A DNA stretch of 44,548 bases from Acidobacteriota bacterium (lineage in GTDB: Bacteria > Acidobacteriota > CAIWXX01). Location: positions 1 to 44,548 of the forward strand of contig JACPPM010000319.1 of the NCBI GenBank assembly GCA_016191015.1, read 5' to 3'. Made by a program: the position numbers and the translations under genes. This document shows positions 18,101 through 26,759 of this stretch, in pieces (position 1 is the stretch's first letter; every line of letters starts with the position of its first letter). The notes below the pieces were generated by a model. The model was given only the letters and a program-made list of their open reading frames with translations. It was not told the origin of the DNA and ran no database searches.

Positions 18101-18530
18101 ATACGCGGCGCGCCAATTGGACTTCACGTTTGAGCCGCTCGACAAAGCTGGGATCGGTGGAAAGACGCGGATGCAGGGCTTTCAGTGCCGCTGGGATGCC
18201 CAGTTCCATGTCGGTTGCCTCGAAGACCTGACCCATGCCGCCCTGACCGACGAACCGGCGGATGCCGTATCGGCCGGCCACCAGAGTACCCGGAGCGAAG
18301 AGCGGCTCCTCGCGAGGCTCCATCAAATGATGGGGCTCGGGTCCAGGCCCTATCATGCAGCCCAGAGCCCCCGTCTCGCGTGGCGCAGCTTCGAGCAGCG
18401 ACAGCACTTCAGAGAGGAGCTCTTCGTCACCCCGAGCCTCGGACTCCAGAAACGGAACTCGATCGCTTTCGGGCTGCTCGCAGGCTCTATCGAAAAGATC
18501 CTTGATCTTCTGCCAACGCTCGGGGATCAT
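15183..18530 (-). CDS. Ser/Thr protein kinase with TPR-repeat C-terminus
   Basis: This 1,115-residue receptor-like kinase begins with a helical segment (MIPERWQKIKDLFDRA) typical of kinases paired with ECF sigma factors. The kinase domain at about 86-360 is complete: glycine loop VGQGGMGQV, Lys117, HRDLKPAN with Asp218, DFG at 240-242 and GTPAYMSPEQLAG. One membrane helix lies at about 377-397. The extracytoplasmic part has a TolB-like segment (WEWIGTSVSEMIATEIAW) and then many tetratricopeptide repeats (for example ARAHNNLGNLLDDMGERQESLRQY). Such proteins phosphorylate partners, possibly including the sigma factor. Start 18530 overlaps the sigma stop in ATGA, which decides it over the upstream ATG 18578. 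Confidence 0.93.
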   Translation of the reverse strand: MIPERWQKIKDLFDRACEQPESDRVPFLESEARGDEELLSEVLSLLEAAPRETGALGCMIGPGPEPHHLMEPREEPLFAPGTLVAGRYGIRRFVGQGGMGQVFEATDMELGIPAALKALHPRLSTDPSFVERLKREVQLARRVSHPNVCRTYDVGRHPGSSDSRSEILFLTMEFLPGETLAERLHRGGPMSPSDAMAIVIQLAAGLQAAHSAGVVHRDLKPANVFLVPADGTTVHAVITDFGTAHGFSGVEDERDRITRTGHILGTPAYMSPEQLAGVPATPASDIYSLGLVIHEMLAGVLPKAEGLMRQHWPLRSVPGQRLASLRFGRPWDRVIARCLEPDPALRWARAEDVARALRGQRVPLSPAMRRRVWVTRGSVAVGGLALIGAALGWLHWLGGPISPRLPPALMVQRPLNATGDRSWEWIGTSVSEMIATEIAWHGRFRVIPIDVPAGSVADVAQGSTVRLPDPGDLGRIRTSLGVDFVISGSYRLIPASGSPKVRLSLRALETDSGVVRAEVAEAAAATDLYDLVTRCCMELRRQLGGGTAAPHLSEGMRAALALPPDVARLYAEGLDRLRSFDGVRATELLSEAVRDAPRSPYLHAALADAWRARGDDARAIEEARAAFDCSLALPREVKLAMEARYCEYQPDWKRAIEVRRALVTFHPYDTEHRLRLAATLANSGDGPGAMAALEEARRVLPSIQNDPRVSMARAQAAEVAGDYQLERKEAGSAEEQAAMIGARMLAAHARLRQAFASYKLGENARALEECRASLPVFREAGNLDAVARALSIMAGPLAESGHRAEARLCMEEALAIYAQTGNRRGAARAHNNLGNLLDDMGERQESLRQYADAVDAYREIGDRRGEAVTLGNLAITARMQGRLADARRDIEAAIGIATQIGNQSLAAESTITLADIEIWAGDLAAARRSIEEALGRFAQLNLTFERDEALLREAQIELMGADPARAASIASSAVSGLEGAENWEGVCTARSILALSALARGDLQAAHTWSKDALEAAGRTELDTSRIAAEIAAVRVLAARGEAGVALTRGRALEAGAARCGDVGLALEAILCLGEVETLCGEGSAGRKRLSALTARARALGFMGVARKAERALKG

Positions 18531-19105
18531 GCTTGCCGGGAGAGCTCCCGCGAGAGCCAAGCCTTCGCGAATCGCCACTCGCGCTTGACGGTGCTCTCGG
18601 AGATTTCGAGGAGACTGCTGATTTCTTCGACGCTGAGTCCCCCGAACACGCGCATCTCGACAATCTGCGCCTGGCGCGCGTCGATGCCCTCCAGGTCGAT
18701 GAGTGCCTGGTTCACAGCCAGCAAGTCGACCTCACCGCGCCCGGGAATGAGCAGACCTGTATCGAGCGTAACAGCCTGCATCCCACCTCCGTGCTTGATC
18801 GCCAGCCTCCTGCGAGCCTCATCGACCAGGATGCGGCGCATAATGATCGCGGCCGCGCCGAAAAAGTGTGCACGATCGCGCCAACTGACACTCCGCTGGA
18901 CCGCGAACTTCAGGTATGCCTGGTGGACCAGATCAGTTGCCTGGATCCGCTGGTCCGGCAGCTCGCGCCGGATCTGTTGTCGGGCCAGCCGCCTCAAGTC
19001 CTCGTAGACAGTTGGAATCAGCTCGGACAGCGCTGACGACTCCCCGCGATTCCATTTCTCGAGAAGCCTGGTCACCCCGACCAAGTCTGTCTGTCCCACA
19101 GGCAC
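18527..19105 (-). CDS. ECF sigma factor paired with the Ser/Thr kinase
   Basis: This 192-residue sigma factor is of the Ser/Thr-kinase-associated ECF type. It contains LARQQIRRELPDQRIQATDL, the region 2 block FFGAAAIIMRRILVDEARRR and a region 4 helix-turn-helix (FGGLSVEEISSLLEISESTV, then REWRFAKAWL). Its stop overlaps the kinase start by four bases, so the two are translationally coupled. This sigma-then-kinase order is common in Acidobacteriota and Planctomycetota. Control by phosphorylation rather than by a membrane anti-sigma factor is a reasonable inference. It is divergent from the operon starting at 19371, and the 265 bases between them should hold both promoters. Confidence 0.92.
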   Translation of the reverse strand: MPVGQTDLVGVTRLLEKWNRGESSALSELIPTVYEDLRRLARQQIRRELPDQRIQATDLVHQAYLKFAVQRSVSWRDRAHFFGAAAIIMRRILVDEARRRLAIKHGGGMQAVTLDTGLLIPGRGEVDLLAVNQALIDLEGIDARQAQIVEMRVFGGLSVEEISSLLEISESTVKREWRFAKAWLSRELSRQA

Positions 19106-19370
19106 GCCTCCATTCGGTCCCGATGCTCACCGCACGATACCATCTCCATCACCGGCGGCTCAACTGAGACGATCGAGTATCGGTAGGGCCCAGCATACGG
19201 CGCGTGGGCTGAGCAGGGGCGCTTGAGTGTAACATCAGGACCGCTGGGCGGACTGTGTTCACGGGACTCAGCGAGGCGATTGCAGGAGGAGGATCTTGAG
19301 CATCGAATTGGAACGTGCGCGGCCGTTGACAGGAATAGATGCAAGATTGCATATTTCTGTTGAGGGGTTG

Positions 19371-20603
19371 ATGAAACGGCATCCCGTCGCGATTGTCCTA
19401 CCTTTGTTTGTCATCGTGTCTTGCACACTCTGTGCTGGCGGGGAGCTCACGCGTGAAGCTGAGCTGAGGGCGCTGAGGGAGGAGAAATCCCGTGTGCTCG
19501 CGCCAGACCGGCGCAACCGCATCGAAAGCGTGCTGCTCTGGATGCAAGAGCGGAAGATCAAGGAAAGGCTGGAAACGCCGGGGGCTGGGTTCAAGGGATT
19601 CCGGCCGAAGCTGGGTGGCCTGAGCACGGGCTCAGGCTTCGCCTTCGGGGTCCAATTCGATCGACCACGGACTTGGTCGGATCGGTTGGATCTCTCGTTC
19701 TCTGCCGCTGCCTCCCCAAGGAAATACCAGAGCTACGACGCGATCTTTGATTTCCCTCGGTTGCTTCATCAGCGTGTACGACTCACCGCGTCGATGCGCT
19801 ACCGCAACATGCCACAGGAGGATTACTTCGGCTTGGGTCCGGATACCAGCAAGGGCGATCGCAGCGACTATCTGTACGAAGACACCGCCTATGAGCTCGC
19901 TGCGGGCCTGCGGCCCATCCCACATTTGTTTCTTGGGTCACGGCTCGGATGGCTGCACACGAACGTAGGCGAGGGTACGGACAGGCGGTTCCCGAGCACA
20001 ACTTCGGTCTTCGACGAGAAGACCGCTCCAGGCTTGTCGCAACAGGCCGACTTTCTCCGCGGGGAGCTCTTCGCTGAGCTCGACTATCGGGATTTCGCAG
20101 GCAATCCGCATCGGGGCGCTTACTACAGGCTTGGATATGCAATCTTCGACGATGTGACGCTTCACCGATATGGGTTCGGCCGCCTCGAAGCCGAGGTACA
20201 GCAGTACCTGTCGTTTAACCACGGGCACCGCGTCATCGCGCTCCGGTTTTCTACATCTCTCGACCACCCGAGGAGCGGACAGAGTGTCCCCTTCTACCTC
20301 CAAAGGACACTGGGCGGCTCCAATGACCTGCGCGGATTCCGCGAATTCCGCTTTCGAGACCAAAACGTGATGGTGATCAACCTTGAGTACCGCTGGGAGG
20401 CATGGATCGGCCTCGACATGGCGCTCTTCGCCGACGCCGGCAAAGTTTTCCGGGATCGCTCCGACTTCGATCTGAGGAATCTGGAATCGGATGTCGGCAT
20501 TGGATTCCGATTCAACGTCGAGAAGGGCGTCTTCTGGCGCATTGATATCGCGCGAAGCCGTGAGGGGACGCGGGTCTTCATGAAGTTCAACCACGTTTTC
20601 TGA
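19371..20603 (+). CDS. Omp85/BamA-TamA-like outer-membrane barrel protein
   Basis: This 410-residue protein has a signal peptide (MKRHPVAIVLPLFVIVSC) and a barrel of the surface-antigen (D15/Omp85) type. Evidence is the GGSNDLRGFREFRFRD motif, corresponding to the conserved RGF/loop 6 region, the alternating barrel strands and the terminal aromatic (FMKFNHVF). POTRA domains are absent or reduced to about 70 residues, so it is barrel-only, unlike BamA itself. Start 19371 follows GAGGGG closely; the frame is open 75 bases further up. It is the first gene of a tight plus-strand operon. It would insert, secrete or anchor a surface protein. Confidence 0.85.
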   Translation: MKRHPVAIVLPLFVIVSCTLCAGGELTREAELRALREEKSRVLAPDRRNRIESVLLWMQERKIKERLETPGAGFKGFRPKLGGLSTGSGFAFGVQFDRPRTWSDRLDLSFSAAASPRKYQSYDAIFDFPRLLHQRVRLTASMRYRNMPQEDYFGLGPDTSKGDRSDYLYEDTAYELAAGLRPIPHLFLGSRLGWLHTNVGEGTDRRFPSTTSVFDEKTAPGLSQQADFLRGELFAELDYRDFAGNPHRGAYYRLGYAIFDDVTLHRYGFGRLEAEVQQYLSFNHGHRVIALRFSTSLDHPRSGQSVPFYLQRTLGGSNDLRGFREFRFRDQNVMVINLEYRWEAWIGLDMALFADAGKVFRDRSDFDLRNLESDVGIGFRFNVEKGVFWRIDIARSREGTRVFMKFNHVF

Positions 20604-20615
20604 GAGAGACGCTCC

Positions 20616-22250
20616 ATGACCACTCTTGTCACCAATGTCCGAAGGCGTTCGCGTGCCACTGTGATGACTCTAGCGATGGCCCTCAGCGCGTCTGCAGCTC
20701 CGGCAGAAGTATTTCGTTCGGATGACCCGATCAGGGTCGATCGCGATGATTTGCATACTCCGAAGCCGCAAAAGCGAAAAATCAACGACTACTGGGACTT
20801 TTTCGAGAATACTTTTTTCCTGCGGGGCGACAGATCCGACACCCGGGCGCTGAACATCAACACCCGTGGAGAGGTGCCGGACTCCAGCTGGTACACGAAT
20901 CGCATCGGATGGCGACCGATGACGCGTGACGAGCTCGTGCGCGGACCGGATACTGGCAGTGGACCGGCAGCGGGTATCTGGACAGTGGTTTCGGGGAAGT
21001 CGCAAGGAATCAGCCCGGGGTTCACGATCGCCGATCCGCGCGGCGACCAGTACTTCCTGAAGTTCGACCCGAAAAGCAACCCGGAGATGGCGACGGCTGC
21101 GGAGGTGATATCCACCAAGTTCTTCTACGCGCTCGGCTACAACGTCCCGGAGAACTACATTGTAGCGTTTCACCCATCGAACCTGCGCGTCGATCCCGGT
21201 GCCACGGTCGAGAACCAGCTCGGTGAGAAAGCGCCGCTCACCACGGAGCAGGTGCTGGAGCTGTTAGCCGGCGTGGCTCGAATGCGGGATGGGCGGATCC
21301 GTGCGGTTGCGAGCAAGCGCATAGCGGGAGCAAACCTCGGTCCGTTCAAGTTTTACGGCATGCGCGGCGACGATGCCAATGACGTGATCCCGCACGAGCA
21401 CCGGCGTGAGCTGCGCGGCTACTACGTGTTCTGCTCATGGCTGAATCATGACGACTCGCGGAGCATCAATACCTCCGACTTCTATGTGACCAGTGGTGGA
21501 AGTGGTTTCGTCAAGCACTATCTGATCGATTTCGGTTCGACGTTGGGGAGCGGCAGCGTCGCCGCTCAGAAGCGGCGGCCGGGCAACGAGTACTTATGGG
21601 AAGCGAGGCCGACCTTCGCCAGCATTTCCACCTTGGGTATGTGGCTTCGTCCCTGGGTCATGGTGACCTATCCCGACCATCCCGGCATCGGTCGGTTTGA
21701 AGCTGACTTCTTCCAGCCGGACAGATGGAAGCCCGAATACCCGAACGTCTCGTTCAGCAGGATGCTCCCCGAAGACGCCTTCTGGGCCGCTCGACAGGTG
21801 ATGCGGTTCACCGACGATGACGTTCGCGCCGTGGTCAGGACGGGCAAGCTATCTGATCCCGAAGCCGAGAGCTACCTCGCGAGCTGCCTTATCAAGCGTC
21901 GTGACAAGATCGGCTCATACTGGCTGCGGCAGATCTCGGCGCTCGACAACTTCCGCATCGAGTCCGGCTCGCTCTTCTTCGATAATCTGCTCGTCACACA
22001 CGGCTTCTCGCAAAACATGATTGAACAGGCGGTCAAGTTGGCGCTTTTCGATAACGTATCCGGAGAGCGGATGGATCCCCGCGGGGAAACAGTTGCCACC
22101 GGTGGCCGTGTGCCGCTGCCATCATGGCTCCTTGAGTCCAATGATGGTTCCATCGCGGTTTTGCATCTCTCGGCCGGTCCCCACTCTGTGAGCATATTCT
22201 TGAGGAAGACCGGGGGCGAGATCGACATCGTCGGGATCGAGCGGCATTAG
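20616..22250 (+). CDS. Exported protein with kinase-like (HipA/FAM20-like) motifs, function unknown
   Basis: This 544-residue protein starts 12 bases after the barrel gene and has a signal-like N-terminus (VMTLALALS-type stretch ending in ASAAPAEVF). No family name is known to me. Its middle part has an order of residues like an atypical kinase: QYFLKFDPKSN (Lys149), AAEVISTKFFYALG (Glu163), a catalytic-loop-like WLNHDDSRSINTSDF (Asp279/280, Asn285) and YLIDFGSTLGSGS (Asp305-Phe-Gly). HipA, FAM20 and PI3/4-kinase-like folds share this order. The C-terminal 200 residues have no recognisable features. Its stop abuts the start of the next gene. A kinase acting in the periplasm would need a nucleotide supply, which makes the neighbouring transporter interesting. 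Confidence 0.65.
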   Translation: MTTLVTNVRRRSRATVMTLAMALSASAAPAEVFRSDDPIRVDRDDLHTPKPQKRKINDYWDFFENTFFLRGDRSDTRALNINTRGEVPDSSWYTNRIGWRPMTRDELVRGPDTGSGPAAGIWTVVSGKSQGISPGFTIADPRGDQYFLKFDPKSNPEMATAAEVISTKFFYALGYNVPENYIVAFHPSNLRVDPGATVENQLGEKAPLTTEQVLELLAGVARMRDGRIRAVASKRIAGANLGPFKFYGMRGDDANDVIPHEHRRELRGYYVFCSWLNHDDSRSINTSDFYVTSGGSGFVKHYLIDFGSTLGSGSVAAQKRRPGNEYLWEARPTFASISTLGMWLRPWVMVTYPDHPGIGRFEADFFQPDRWKPEYPNVSFSRMLPEDAFWAARQVMRFTDDDVRAVVRTGKLSDPEAESYLASCLIKRRDKIGSYWLRQISALDNFRIESGSLFFDNLLVTHGFSQNMIEQAVKLALFDNVSGERMDPRGETVATGGRVPLPSWLLESNDGSIAVLHLSAGPHSVSIFLRKTGGEIDIVGIERH

Positions 22251-25001
22251 ATGCTCGCACGAATCCTCCGGCGCTTACCGATCAGGAAGGGAGAGTGGGG
22301 TGTCACCCTGCTTATGCTCTCCTGCATCTTCGGCGTGATGACTTTCTACTACATTCTGAAGCCATTGCGCAGCGGCCTCTTCCTCAGGAGCTTCCCATCA
22401 AGCCACCTGCCCTACGCCTACTTCTTGACAGCCTTTTTTGCGGGAAGCCTGGCGACGCTGTTTTTCAAGCTCAGCCGGCGAATTTCCGCCATAACCTTCC
22501 TCACAGCCACCAATCTGGCGATCATCGCGACCCTGCTCTATTTCCGATGGGCAATGGGGCGTGAAATCCACTACCTGCCTTACGTCTACTTTGTCTACGT
22601 CCAGATTATCTCGGTCCTTTCGACCGCGCAGTTCTGGCTGCTCGCGGGATACGTCTTCGACAACCAACAGTCAAAACGCATTTTCCCGATCCTGGGATCC
22701 GGTGCCATCGCCGGGGCCATGGCCGGGAGCTTCGTACCAGCCTTTCTCTCGCGCCGGTTGGAGACGCCGACAATGCTGCTCATCTGTGTCAGCATCTGCA
22801 TCCTCCTCACGGTTCTGAGCCAGCTTGCATGGCGGAGGAGGAGGCCTGAATCCGATCTGGCTCCGCACCGTCGCGGATTCGAGGAGAAGCCGGACAGACT
22901 CGTCGACCTGCTTCAGTTGATCTTCGGCTCGCGCCACCTTCTTCTCGTTGCCGTTCTCGTCTTCCTGACCCTGATCGCGTCGCAGATTTCCGATTGGCAG
23001 CTCAACGATGCCGCTCAGAGCGCTTTCAGCCACCTGCCGAAACCCGAGCAGGAGAAGATGATCAACTCCCTGTTCGGCCGTTTCTACTTCGTGACCAATA
23101 TTCTCGGTATCCTGCTGCAGCTATCTCTCTCCGCCTTCGTGGTGCGCAATTTCGGAATCGGTACGGCTATCCTTTTCCTGCCGGGCGCCCTGTTCTTGTC
23201 CGCTATCGGTGTGATCCTCGCCCCCACCCTCTGGACCGCCGTCATCGCCCTCGGGAGCAATTCGGTCTTCCGATATTCGATCAATCGGGTGGGGTTCGAG
23301 CTCCTGTACCTTCCCCTATCCCCCGAGGTCCGGAAACGGATCAAAGTCTTCATTGACGTTTTCATCGATCGTTTCGGACGTGCCGTTGCGGGTCTGATAG
23401 TCCTGGCGCTGACAGGGGCAGTCGTCTCCGCCGGTCTCCGAGGCACCGCGGTTGCTATCGCCATCCTGACAGCCGCGTGCGTGATGATCTGCCTCATGCT
23501 GCGTCGTTCGTACGTCGATGCATTCCGAAAAAAACTCGCGCGCGGGGAGGTGGATGTCTCAGAGGTTCACCGCTACATCAGCGATCCCCAGACGGTTCGC
23601 CTTCTCCTCGGCGCGCTCGAATCCGGGAACGAACGGCAGATCCTTTACGCGCTCGGCCTCCTGCAGTCGTCCCGTGGTGTGGACTTCTCCGCAAAGCTGA
23701 TTCCACTCCTCACACACCCTTCCGCTTCCATCCGCGAGTCGGCGCTGCGCACTCTGCCGGCTGTCCCGGTTGATCACAGCGCGGAAGTGGAGCGGCTCCT
23801 CGAGGATTCATCCGAAAACGTGCGTTGGGCAACGGTGGATTATCTGTGCTCGACCAGTCCCCCCCAGCTACAGCGGCTTCTCGCTGATGACGACATCAAC
23901 ATACGTTTGGCGGTGGCGAGATGGATGGCGGAGCACCCCGAGTCCGGCATCGGACCATCGAAGGATTTCATCTCTCGCCTCCAGGCCGGGCCGGACGCAG
24001 ATGCCTGGCAGTCGCGTGCCGCGGTGGCGGAGCTGTCGGCGATACTCCCGGCCTCGCCGTCTCTCCTCCACTTGAGAAGGTCGCTCGCTGACCCTGATCC
24101 GAAGGTCCAGGGCGCTGCCGCGCGCGCGTCTGGTCGCGCGGGGCATCGGGAGCTGGTCTTGGACCTGCTACCCCTGCTCACTCGCGGCCCCACGCGTGGT
24201 GCTGCACGCGGCGCCTTGGTTGCGTACGGACCGCGCGTGGTCGGCACCCTGGGCGACGTGCTCGGGGACGTGAGCTACGACCTCGCGATTCGTCGCCAGA
24301 TCCCCTGGGTCCTCGCTCGTATACCGACCAGACGCTCCGCCGACGCACTGGTGGACAACCTCGGAGTCGATGATCCGCTCCTGAAGTATCGTGATCTGAA
24401 AGCGCTGAACCGCATCCGTGACGTCAAGCCTGAGCTGCCCGGGGCGAGGCCGGCCATAGCCGCGCGTATCTACGCGGAGACCAGGGCCTACTATGAGTCC
24501 CTTCTTCTTTATCGGTCGTTGACCTCCGGATCCGACGGTCCGGCGTCGGGATTACTCGAGCGAGCTCTCCGGGAACGCATCGACCAAAACATGGAAATCG
24601 TCTTTCGACTCCTGGGGCTCCAGTATCCGCAGAAAGATATCTACTTTGCGTATGCGGCGTTGAAAGAGGCTCGACCGGATCGACGTGCCTCGGCAATCGA
24701 GTTTCTGGACAACCTCCTGCAGAAGGACGTGAAATCGATTATCCTTCCTCTGGTGGAGGAACCTTCCTTGGAGCGCCTTGCAGAATTGGGGAGCCGCCAG
24801 TTTGGTTTGCGTGCGAGCAGTCGGGTGGAGACCCTCCGCCAGATTGCCGAAGCGTCCGATCTGTGGCTGAAGACCTGCGCTCTCCATGAGATCGGCGAAA
24901 GGCGGCTGCAGGAGCTCTCCGACGTCTGCCGTAGGTATGCGGCAGCGAGCGATCCGGGGGTGAGAGAAACGGCGTTGTGGGCACTCGCGCGCTGCGCCTG
25001 A
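22251..25001 (+). CDS. ATP/ADP-translocase-like (NTT) transporter with C-terminal HEAT repeats
   Basis: This 916-residue protein has an N-terminal membrane part (about 1-425) with 10-12 helices. It begins TLLMLSCIFGVMTFYYILKP, LRSGLFLRSF, the typical opening of the nucleotide transporter (Npt/NTT, MFS-like) family. YVFDNQQSKRIFPILGSGAI and RVGFELLYLPLSPEVRKRIK are also family blocks. The soluble part from about 440 is a series of HEAT-like helical repeats (SIRESALRTLPAVP; LADPDPKVQGAAARASGRAG). Classical NTT proteins exchange ATP and ADP in intracellular bacteria and plastids; HEAT-bearing forms occur in free-living bacteria and are uncharacterised. The ATG follows the previous stop directly, and its own stop abuts the cyclic-nucleotide-binding gene. 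Confidence 0.85.
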   Translation: MLARILRRLPIRKGEWGVTLLMLSCIFGVMTFYYILKPLRSGLFLRSFPSSHLPYAYFLTAFFAGSLATLFFKLSRRISAITFLTATNLAIIATLLYFRWAMGREIHYLPYVYFVYVQIISVLSTAQFWLLAGYVFDNQQSKRIFPILGSGAIAGAMAGSFVPAFLSRRLETPTMLLICVSICILLTVLSQLAWRRRRPESDLAPHRRGFEEKPDRLVDLLQLIFGSRHLLLVAVLVFLTLIASQISDWQLNDAAQSAFSHLPKPEQEKMINSLFGRFYFVTNILGILLQLSLSAFVVRNFGIGTAILFLPGALFLSAIGVILAPTLWTAVIALGSNSVFRYSINRVGFELLYLPLSPEVRKRIKVFIDVFIDRFGRAVAGLIVLALTGAVVSAGLRGTAVAIAILTAACVMICLMLRRSYVDAFRKKLARGEVDVSEVHRYISDPQTVRLLLGALESGNERQILYALGLLQSSRGVDFSAKLIPLLTHPSASIRESALRTLPAVPVDHSAEVERLLEDSSENVRWATVDYLCSTSPPQLQRLLADDDINIRLAVARWMAEHPESGIGPSKDFISRLQAGPDADAWQSRAAVAELSAILPASPSLLHLRRSLADPDPKVQGAAARASGRAGHRELVLDLLPLLTRGPTRGAARGALVAYGPRVVGTLGDVLGDVSYDLAIRRQIPWVLARIPTRRSADALVDNLGVDDPLLKYRDLKALNRIRDVKPELPGARPAIAARIYAETRAYYESLLLYRSLTSGSDGPASGLLERALRERIDQNMEIVFRLLGLQYPQKDIYFAYAALKEARPDRRASAIEFLDNLLQKDVKSIILPLVEEPSLERLAELGSRQFGLRASSRVETLRQIAEASDLWLKTCALHEIGERRLQELSDVCRRYAAASDPGVRETALWALARCA

Positions 25002-25439
25002 ATGGGGATGAAGATGCTGACGGTGGTTGAGAGGGTGTTGCTGCTCCAGACAATCAATCTGTTCTCGGACGTGAATACGGAGCAGCTTTCGTTCCTCGCC
25101 GCTATTGCCGAAGAGATCACCGTGGGTCCCGGGCGGGTGATCTATCGGGAGAACGACGCCCCGGATGGGCTTTATGTCGTGGTCTCGGGGACTTTGATGA
25201 TGCGTCGGGGAGGCGCGGACATCGACCGGATCGGTCCAGGCGGATCCTTCGGCGTCTGGGCGCTCTTCGACGGCGCGCCTCGACTGACCTCCGCCGAAAC
25301 CATCGACCAGTCCCGTCTGCTCTTCATCTCTCGTGATGACTTCTACGAGGCGCTTTCCGATCACGTGGATATTGTTGAGGGGCTCTTCAAGCACCTTGTC
25401 CAGCGCCTCCGGAAGCTCGTGAGCGCCGTGGAGGTATGA
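25002..25439 (+). CDS. Cyclic-nucleotide-binding (Crp-like) domain protein
   Basis: This 145-residue protein is a single cNMP-binding domain: LFSDVNTEQLSFLAAIAEEI, the phosphate-binding-cassette region GPGGSFGVWALFDGAPR and a helix (IVEGLFKHLVQRLRKL). The usual Arg of the cAMP cassette (GExA...R-S/T-A) is altered, with TSAETID after the cassette, so the ligand may not be cAMP. There is no DNA-binding domain, so it probably regulates a partner protein. It abuts the transporter gene with no gap; in related transporters a cNMP domain is sometimes fused, which fits a split subunit. ATG 25002, 25008 or 25014 could each be the start. Confidence 0.82.
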   Translation: MGMKMLTVVERVLLLQTINLFSDVNTEQLSFLAAIAEEITVGPGRVIYRENDAPDGLYVVVSGTLMMRRGGADIDRIGPGGSFGVWALFDGAPRLTSAETIDQSRLLFISRDDFYEALSDHVDIVEGLFKHLVQRLRKLVSAVEV

Positions 25440-25440
25440 C

Positions 25441-26685
25441 ATGCAACAGGACCTCAGCTATCGGGATCTGTTCGACCTTGCGAACGACGCGATTCTCATA
25501 ACGTCGGCGGAAACCGGGAGGATTCTCGACGCGAACCGCCAGGCGGAAGCGCTGTTCGGATACACGCGGGAGGAGCTTTCCAACAAGAATCTCCGCGATT
25601 TGCTGCACGCGGATGAGCCGGATCGTGTTGAGCAGTTCGAGAGGCAGCTTGCCACATCGGGATGCGGCTGTGGCATGACGGCTGACCTCCCCTACCTCGC
25701 CGGCGATGGGCGCCGGCTCGTCCTGAATGTGAGCTGCTCCGTGCAGCAGATTTCGGGCACCAACGTCGTCACGCGGATTTGCCGCGACGTGACCAGGGAG
25801 CGAGAACTGGAGGGGGAGCTGTCGCGGCATGCCACTCGGATGGAGCAGGAGTGCGACGAGAAGCAGCGGCAACTTCTCGAATCCCAAACCCAGCTCATGC
25901 AGGCTGAAAAAATGGCGGCGCTCGGCAGCCTCGTCGCAGGTGTCGCCCATGAGATCAATACTCCACTCGGCAGCGTCAATAGCAACAACGACATCTTCGC
26001 CCTGACCTTCCAACGCATGCGTGATTTTATCCGCTCCCACCCCCCAGCCGATCGTGCGGATGCGGAGAAGGAGCTCGCGGACATCCTGTCGATCGTCGAC
26101 GAGGCCATCCAGACGAATCGTATGGCGTGCGAGCGAATCGTCAAGATCGTCAGAAGCCTGCGCAATTTCGTGAGGCTGGATGAGGCTGACAGAAAGATGG
26201 CGGACATCCATGATGGGATCGAGAGCACACTGATCCTGGTCGCGCACGAGCTGAAGCGGCGCATCACTGTCGTCAAGGAATTCGGGAATATCCCCGAGAT
26301 CGAATGCTATCCGAATCAGCTCAACCAGGTGTTCATGAACCTGCTTGTAAACGCCGCGCAGGCGATCGAAGCCGAAGGGAGTATTCGCATTCGCACCTGG
26401 CGAGAGAACGACTCGATCCGCATTGCAATCAGCGACGACGGAAAGGGGATCCCGCGCGAGCTGCACTCGAAGGTGTTCGAGCCCGGCTTCACGACGAAGA
26501 AGGCAGGCCTCGGCACGGGGCTCGGATTATCCATCTGCATGAAGATAGTACAGAATCACGAAGGGAGGATCGATCTGGAGAGCGACGTGGGCCGGGGCAC
26601 GACTTTCACCGTCGTTCTCCCGATCAGGTCTCGCGCAAAGGCGACTTCGTGCGAGACCCCCGCAACTCATACAGCCCACAACTAA
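25441..26685 (+). CDS. PAS-domain sensor histidine kinase
   Basis: This 414-residue soluble kinase has an N-terminal PAS domain at about 1-120 (YRDLFDLANDAILITSAETG, then ANRQAEALFGYTREEL), a coiled-coil linker and a dimerisation domain with the phospho-acceptor His170 (GVAHEINTPLGSV). The ATP-binding domain shows the N-box LNQVFMNLLVNAAQAIE, DDGKGIP and GTGLGLSI. Lack of membrane segments indicates cytoplasmic sensing. It starts one base after the cNMP-domain gene. The response regulator follows after 74 bases and is its probable partner. Confidence 0.94.
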   Translation: MQQDLSYRDLFDLANDAILITSAETGRILDANRQAEALFGYTREELSNKNLRDLLHADEPDRVEQFERQLATSGCGCGMTADLPYLAGDGRRLVLNVSCSVQQISGTNVVTRICRDVTRERELEGELSRHATRMEQECDEKQRQLLESQTQLMQAEKMAALGSLVAGVAHEINTPLGSVNSNNDIFALTFQRMRDFIRSHPPADRADAEKELADILSIVDEAIQTNRMACERIVKIVRSLRNFVRLDEADRKMADIHDGIESTLILVAHELKRRITVVKEFGNIPEIECYPNQLNQVFMNLLVNAAQAIEAEGSIRIRTWRENDSIRIAISDDGKGIPRELHSKVFEPGFTTKKAGLGTGLGLSICMKIVQNHEGRIDLESDVGRGTTFTVVLPIRSRAKATSCETPATHTAHN

Positions 26686-26759
26686 CGCTCGCTTTCACGC
26701 TCCACCATCGAGGAAGGCCCTAGCGTTCAAATCGTCAGCACATTTCGAAAGGCGGAAGA

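Noticed and set aside
25387-26466. 359-codon minus-strand frame opposite the histidine kinase
   Set aside because: It is the complement of a clear kinase gene; no domain is visible.
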